A DNA stretch of 8,666 nt from CAZOHN01 sp964579325. Lineage in GTDB: Bacteria > Pseudomonadota > Alphaproteobacteria > Rhodobacterales > Rhodobacteraceae. This document shows positions 6,734 through 8,666 of this stretch, piece by piece. Within the stretch, counting starts at the first letter, position 1. Each line of letters starts with the position of its first letter. Position numbers and translations under genes: made by a program. Under the pieces are notes generated by a model. That model was not told the DNA's origin. It made no database searches and saw only the letters and a list, made by a program, of their open reading frames with translations. The stretch is from the NCBI GenBank assembly GCA_964579325.1, contig CAZOHN010000152.1, forward strand, positions 1 to 8,666, written 5' to 3'.

Positions 6734-7077
6734 CGGCGGAGCCGACGCTGTGGCGGGTGGAGCCTGCGGGCTCCCCCGAGACCACCCGCCCCGACCCCGA
6801 CAAGGTCCTTGCGGGGGACCCGGTGCATACCACCTGGAACCTCGAGGAGCGGGACGGGCTCTGGTGCGGGGTGTGGGAATCGACGCCGGGCAAGTGGCGG
6901 GTTTCCTACGAGGAGTGGGAATACTGCCGCATCCTCGCGGGGGAGTCGGTCCTGACCGGGGATGACGGCACCACGATGACCGTGCGCGCGGGCGACAGCT
7001 TCGTGATCCGGCCCGGCTTCTCCGGCACCTGGGAGGTCGTCGAGACCACCCGCAAGGACTATGTGATCCGGGCCTGA
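6730..7077 (+). CDS. Cupin_3 (DUF861/ureidoglycine-type) protein
   Basis: This protein has about 115 residues and is one small cupin of the cupin_3 (DUF861) type. Recognisable parts are the strand-turn stretch GVWESTPGKWRVSYEEWEYC (47-66), LAGESVLTGDDG (69-80), AGDSFVIRPGFSGTWEV (87-103) and the C-terminal strand TTRKDYVI. As usual for this family it lacks the HxH metal motif of ordinary cupins and has Glu residues (62, 64) instead. Its function is unknown. The GTG at 6730 is chosen because it gives a four-base GTGA overlap with the binding-protein stop; another GTG at 6721 and an ATG at 6676 are in frame but overlap that gene more. It shares an operon with the receptor. Its TGA lies inside a 10-bp palindrome shared with the converging gene. 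Confidence 0.8.
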   Translation: MTAEPTLWRVEPAGSPETTRPDPDKVLAGDPVHTTWNLEERDGLWCGVWESTPGKWRVSYEEWEYCRILAGESVLTGDDGTTMTVRAGDSFVIRPGFSGTWEVVETTRKDYVIRA

Positions 7078-7092
7078 GCCGGGCTCAGGCCC
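7070..7092. terminator. 10-bp palindrome containing both convergent stop codons, candidate bidirectional terminator
   Basis: GGGCCTGAGC (7070-7079) and GCTCAGGCCC (7083-7092) are exact mirror arms around the 3-base loop CGG. The TGA of the plus-strand cupin (7075-7077) is in the left arm, and the TGA of the minus-strand transpeptidase (read from 7087-7085) is in the right arm. The stem is strong and would form in both transcripts. No T-tract follows on either side, so termination may be Rho-assisted, or the hairpin may protect 3' ends. Confidence 0.5.
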
Positions 7093-7885
7093 CGCCCGCC
7101 GCGGCGCGTTCGGCCTGCTCGGCCGCGACGGCGTTGTAGATGTCCTCGGCCGGGACGATCAGCGGGGGCAGTTCGACGCCGCGCCCGAAGTGCTCGGGCT
7201 CCAGCAGCATCGATTCCTCCTCGGACCGCACTCGAACCGTCGCCCCGGGCGCGACCCGCTCGGCGAGGTCGATGACATCCTGGTTGAACAGGCGGATGCA
7301 CCCGGCCGAGCCGGAATTTCCGATCGAGGTCAGGTCGTTGGTGCCGTGGATGCGGTAGAAGGTGTCGCGCCCGCCCCGGTGGAGATAGAGCGCCCGGGCG
7401 CCGAGGGGGCTGGCCAGCCCGCCCGGCACGCCGCGCCGGAAGGGCCCGTAGACCTCGGGCTCGCGCCGCAGCATGTTCGCCGTGGGCGTCCAGCCGGGCC
7501 AGCGCCGCACCTCGGCGACATAGGCCGACCGCCGGAACCCGCGCCCCTCGCGGCCGACCGCGATGGGATAGCGGGTCGCGGTGCCGGCTTCGCCCACGAG
7601 GTAGAGGAACTTGGCGTGCGGATCGACGACGATGGTGCCGGGGCTCTCGCCGCCCGCGTAGGCGACTTCCGCCTTGCGGTTCGGTTCTTCGAGGAACTCC
7701 GCGGGCACCGCGGGCAGTGTGTATTCCTCGTCCTCGAGGATGCCGTAGCCGGCGACCGTCCCGGGGGGGTCGCGCGTCACCTCCACCGCGTCGCGCGGCG
7801 CGCAGGCGGTGAGGGCGGCCACAAGGCCAAGGGCGCCCGCAAGACGGGCGGCGCGCGAAACGAGCGCGGAGACAAGGATGGTCAT
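7085..7885 (-). CDS. L,D-transpeptidase (YkuD domain) lipoprotein
   Basis: This 266-residue envelope enzyme should form 3-3 peptidoglycan cross-links or attach proteins to meso-diaminopimelate. The N-terminus is a lipoprotein signal (MTILVSALVSRAARLAGALGLVAALTAC) with lipobox LTAC and lipidated Cys28. The YkuD domain starts near residue 83 (GTIVVDPHAKFLYLV) and carries the catalytic motif HGTND (His180) followed by SAGCIRL (nucleophile Cys196). The upstream PGGLASPLGARALYL stretch is also typical. About 50 residues follow the domain, ending in an Ala/Glu-rich tail. The ATG at 7885 is preferred: GAGGGA lies about 10 bases upstream and the signal peptide starts properly there. A TTG at 7912 in frame is less likely. 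It converges with the cupin_3 gene with only 7 bases between stops. Confidence 0.9.
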   Translation of the reverse strand: MTILVSALVSRAARLAGALGLVAALTACAPRDAVEVTRDPPGTVAGYGILEDEEYTLPAVPAEFLEEPNRKAEVAYAGGESPGTIVVDPHAKFLYLVGEAGTATRYPIAVGREGRGFRRSAYVAEVRRWPGWTPTANMLRREPEVYGPFRRGVPGGLASPLGARALYLHRGGRDTFYRIHGTNDLTSIGNSGSAGCIRLFNQDVIDLAERVAPGATVRVRSEEESMLLEPEHFGRGVELPPLIVPAEDIYNAVAAEQAERAAAGGA

Positions 7886-7912
7886 GGCAGCACTATCCCT
7901 CGGGTTTTCCAA

Positions 7913-7941
7913 GGCATAGCACTTCGCCCGCAGGATGCAAA
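7913..7941 (-). promoter_or_regulatory. Possible promoter of the L,D-transpeptidase gene
   Basis: On the minus strand TTTGCA (7941-7936), a 17-base spacer and TATGCC (7918-7913) form a plausible -35/-10 pair. Transcription would start near 7906, about 20 bases before the ATG at 7885, leaving room for the GAGGGA ribosome site. The hexamers match consensus only partly. Confidence 0.35.
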
Positions 7942-7959
7942 CGCCGCGATCAGGCGGCG
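7939..7959 (-). terminator. Weak intrinsic terminator candidate after the HD-domain gene
   Basis: Read on the minus strand, CGCCGC - CTGATC - GCGGCG folds into a 6-bp GC stem with a 6-base loop and is followed by TTT. It lies 13 bases past the stop of the HD gene and just before the possible promoter of the transpeptidase gene. The short T-run makes it weak. Confidence 0.35.
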
Positions 7960-7971
7960 GCCAGGGGGCGG

Positions 7972-8505
7972 TCAGAGAACGGGGCCGGACCGGCGCACCG
8001 CCTCGGCCGCGGCACGGAACGCCGCGAGGCCGTTATCCGGGGTCCGGGGCAGCGCGCCGACTACCGTCTCGGCCCAGTCGACATAGGCGAGTTGCCGGGC
8101 GCGGTCCCAGTGGACCGGCGGCGACGCCAGGATGGCGCACAGGTTCGAGGTCTTGTCGGCAAGCTTCACCAGCGCCGCGCGGGGCGACTTGCGCGGAGCG
8201 TTGACGACCTGGAGCCGCTTGCGTTCGGGCTTGGGGAGCGCCTTGTCGTCGGTGAGCTCCAGCACGACGGCGGCGACCTGCGGTCCGAAGCGCGCGGCGA
8301 GGTCGGCGCCGGTGACGCCGCAGTCCTCCACCGTGTCGTGGAGCCAGGCGGCAGCCACCGCCGCCTCGTCCCCGCCCCAGGCGGCGACGAGCGCCGCCAC
8401 CTCCTCGAGGTGGACCGCATAGGGCTCGCGGGCGGCCCCCTTGCGGGTCTGTCCGTCATGCGCGGCGCGGGCGAACGCCTCTGCCGCGCGGATCGTTTCG
8501 GTCAT
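7972..8505 (-). CDS. HD-domain protein, single-domain (p)ppGpp hydrolase-like (MESH1/SpoT-hydrolase type)
   Basis: This 177-residue cytoplasmic protein consists of one HD metal-phosphohydrolase domain resembling the hydrolase half of RelA/SpoT and the small alarmone hydrolases. Visible landmarks are AAHDGQTRKG (14-23), His32 in PYAVHLEEVA, His56-Asp57 with Glu60-Asp61 in WLHDTVED, and Asp117 in KLADKTSNL. These correspond to the metal ligands (His32, His56, Asp57, Asp117) and the catalytic ED pair of the family. It has no synthetase, TGS or ACT domain, so it could only remove the 3'-pyrophosphate from (p)ppGpp or act on a related nucleotide. The start is well supported: GAAGGAG lies 6 bases before the ATG. 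The leader upstream contains competing inverted repeats. The assignment to the fold is firm; the actual substrate is inference. Confidence 0.85.
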   Translation of the reverse strand: MTETIRAAEAFARAAHDGQTRKGAAREPYAVHLEEVAALVAAWGGDEAAVAAAWLHDTVEDCGVTGADLAARFGPQVAAVVLELTDDKALPKPERKRLQVVNAPRKSPRAALVKLADKTSNLCAILASPPVHWDRARQLAYVDWAETVVGALPRTPDNGLAAFRAAAEAVRRSGPVL

Positions 8506-8666
8506 CGGGGTCTCCTTCGGTCAGCCCCAAAGACCGGACCCTGCGCTGCCACGGCGGCGCGGTTGGGTCTTCGGATGTGTTGGGGGGAGTGGGGCTGGTT
8601 GCCCCACAGGCCGAAGATGCGCGTTTCGGGGCGGGGGTTCAAGCCCGTTGTCCCGGCTTTCCTGCG
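8506..8666. other. Leader/intergenic region upstream of the HD gene with nested inverted repeats
   Basis: These 161 bases hold no gene I can support. Two nested inverted repeats are visible: outer TCTTCGG (8568-8574) / CCGAAGA (8611-8617) and inner GTGGGGC (8589-8595) / GCCCCAC (8601-8607) with loop TGGTT. The ribosome site for the HD gene is at 8512-8518. Several frames are open to the window edge on both strands (for example a plus-strand ATG at 8617 giving MRVSGRGFKPVVPAFL), so a neighbouring gene could begin or end here, but codon use and ribosome sites are not convincing. Confidence 0.4.
8589..8607. repeat. 7-bp perfect hairpin, inner stem of nested repeat
   Basis: GTGGGGC and GCCCCAC are perfect mirror arms around a 5-base loop. 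The hairpin is stable on either strand and lacks a following T-tract, so it is more likely a structured leader element than an intrinsic terminator. Confidence 0.5.

Noticed and set aside
8620..8660. tRNA-like T-loop text (GGGGGTTCAAGCCC) near the right edge
   Set aside because: The 5-bp T-stem does not pair well, no matching 5' acceptor arm, D-arm or anticodon arm is found about 70 bases upstream, and no CCA follows in the window.
8502..8666. Minus-strand open frame from the window edge ending in an ATGA overlap with the HD gene
   Set aside because: The overlap is attractive, but the frame uses many CGA, AGA, AGG and other codons rare in its neighbours, the product is Arg/Pro-rich, and the region also contains nested repeats and the HD ribosome site. 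A real gene tail cannot be fully excluded without the adjoining sequence.
8617..8666. Plus-strand start of a divergent gene (MRVSGRGFKPVVPAFL...)
   Set aside because: Only 16 codons are visible, with a weak ribosome site; it cannot be supported from this window.

Overview
The window looks like chromosomal DNA of an alphaproteobacterium, most likely a Rhodobacteraceae-type organism (Rhodobacter/Paracoccus relatives). The evidence is very high GC with strong G/C third-codon bias, the 3' part of an ethylmalonyl-CoA mutase, an HvrA-type short H-NS protein, and a secreted protein with a VPLPA-CTERM-like tail. No transposase, integrase, phage gene, CRISPR array, tRNA or rRNA is visible. Ten genes fill the window and no gene-free stretch exceeds 300 bases.

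Layout. (1) 2-2175, plus strand: the 3' end of ecm (B12-dependent mutase of the ethylmalonyl-CoA pathway), then a 108-base AT-richer gap with an inverted repeat and a possible promoter, then an H-NS/HvrA-like nucleoid protein whose stop codon overlaps the start of deoD (purine nucleoside phosphorylase). (2) 2200-2892, minus: a secreted protein of unknown function with an exosortase-type C-terminal anchor, convergent with deoD. (3) 3004-5133, minus: a compact SDR dehydrogenase - cupin - P1-family (Ntn) peptidase/amidase operon. (4) 5264-7077, plus: a family-5 periplasmic solute-binding protein overlapped by a cupin_3 protein, divergent from the SDR operon across 130 bases. (5) 7085-8505, minus: an L,D-transpeptidase lipoprotein, and upstream of it a single-domain HD (p)ppGpp hydrolase-like protein. 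The last 161 bases are the leader of that gene and contain nested inverted repeats.

How the genes may work together. Regions 3 and 4 look like one divergent catabolic locus. A periplasmic receptor would capture a peptide-like or amide-containing compound, a cytoplasmic Ntn amidase would cleave it, and an NAD-type dehydrogenase and two small cupins would handle products or serve as accessory enzymes. No permease or ATPase is present, so transport partners must be elsewhere. The substrate cannot be read from the sequence. The other genes are housekeeping or regulatory: central carbon assimilation, nucleoid structure, purine salvage, cell-wall cross-linking and alarmone turnover.

No clearly new system stands out. 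The best leads are the divergent amidase/receptor locus, a 10-bp palindrome holding the mirrored stop codons of two convergent genes, the competing pairings in the leader of the HD gene, and the coupled H-NS/deoD pair.
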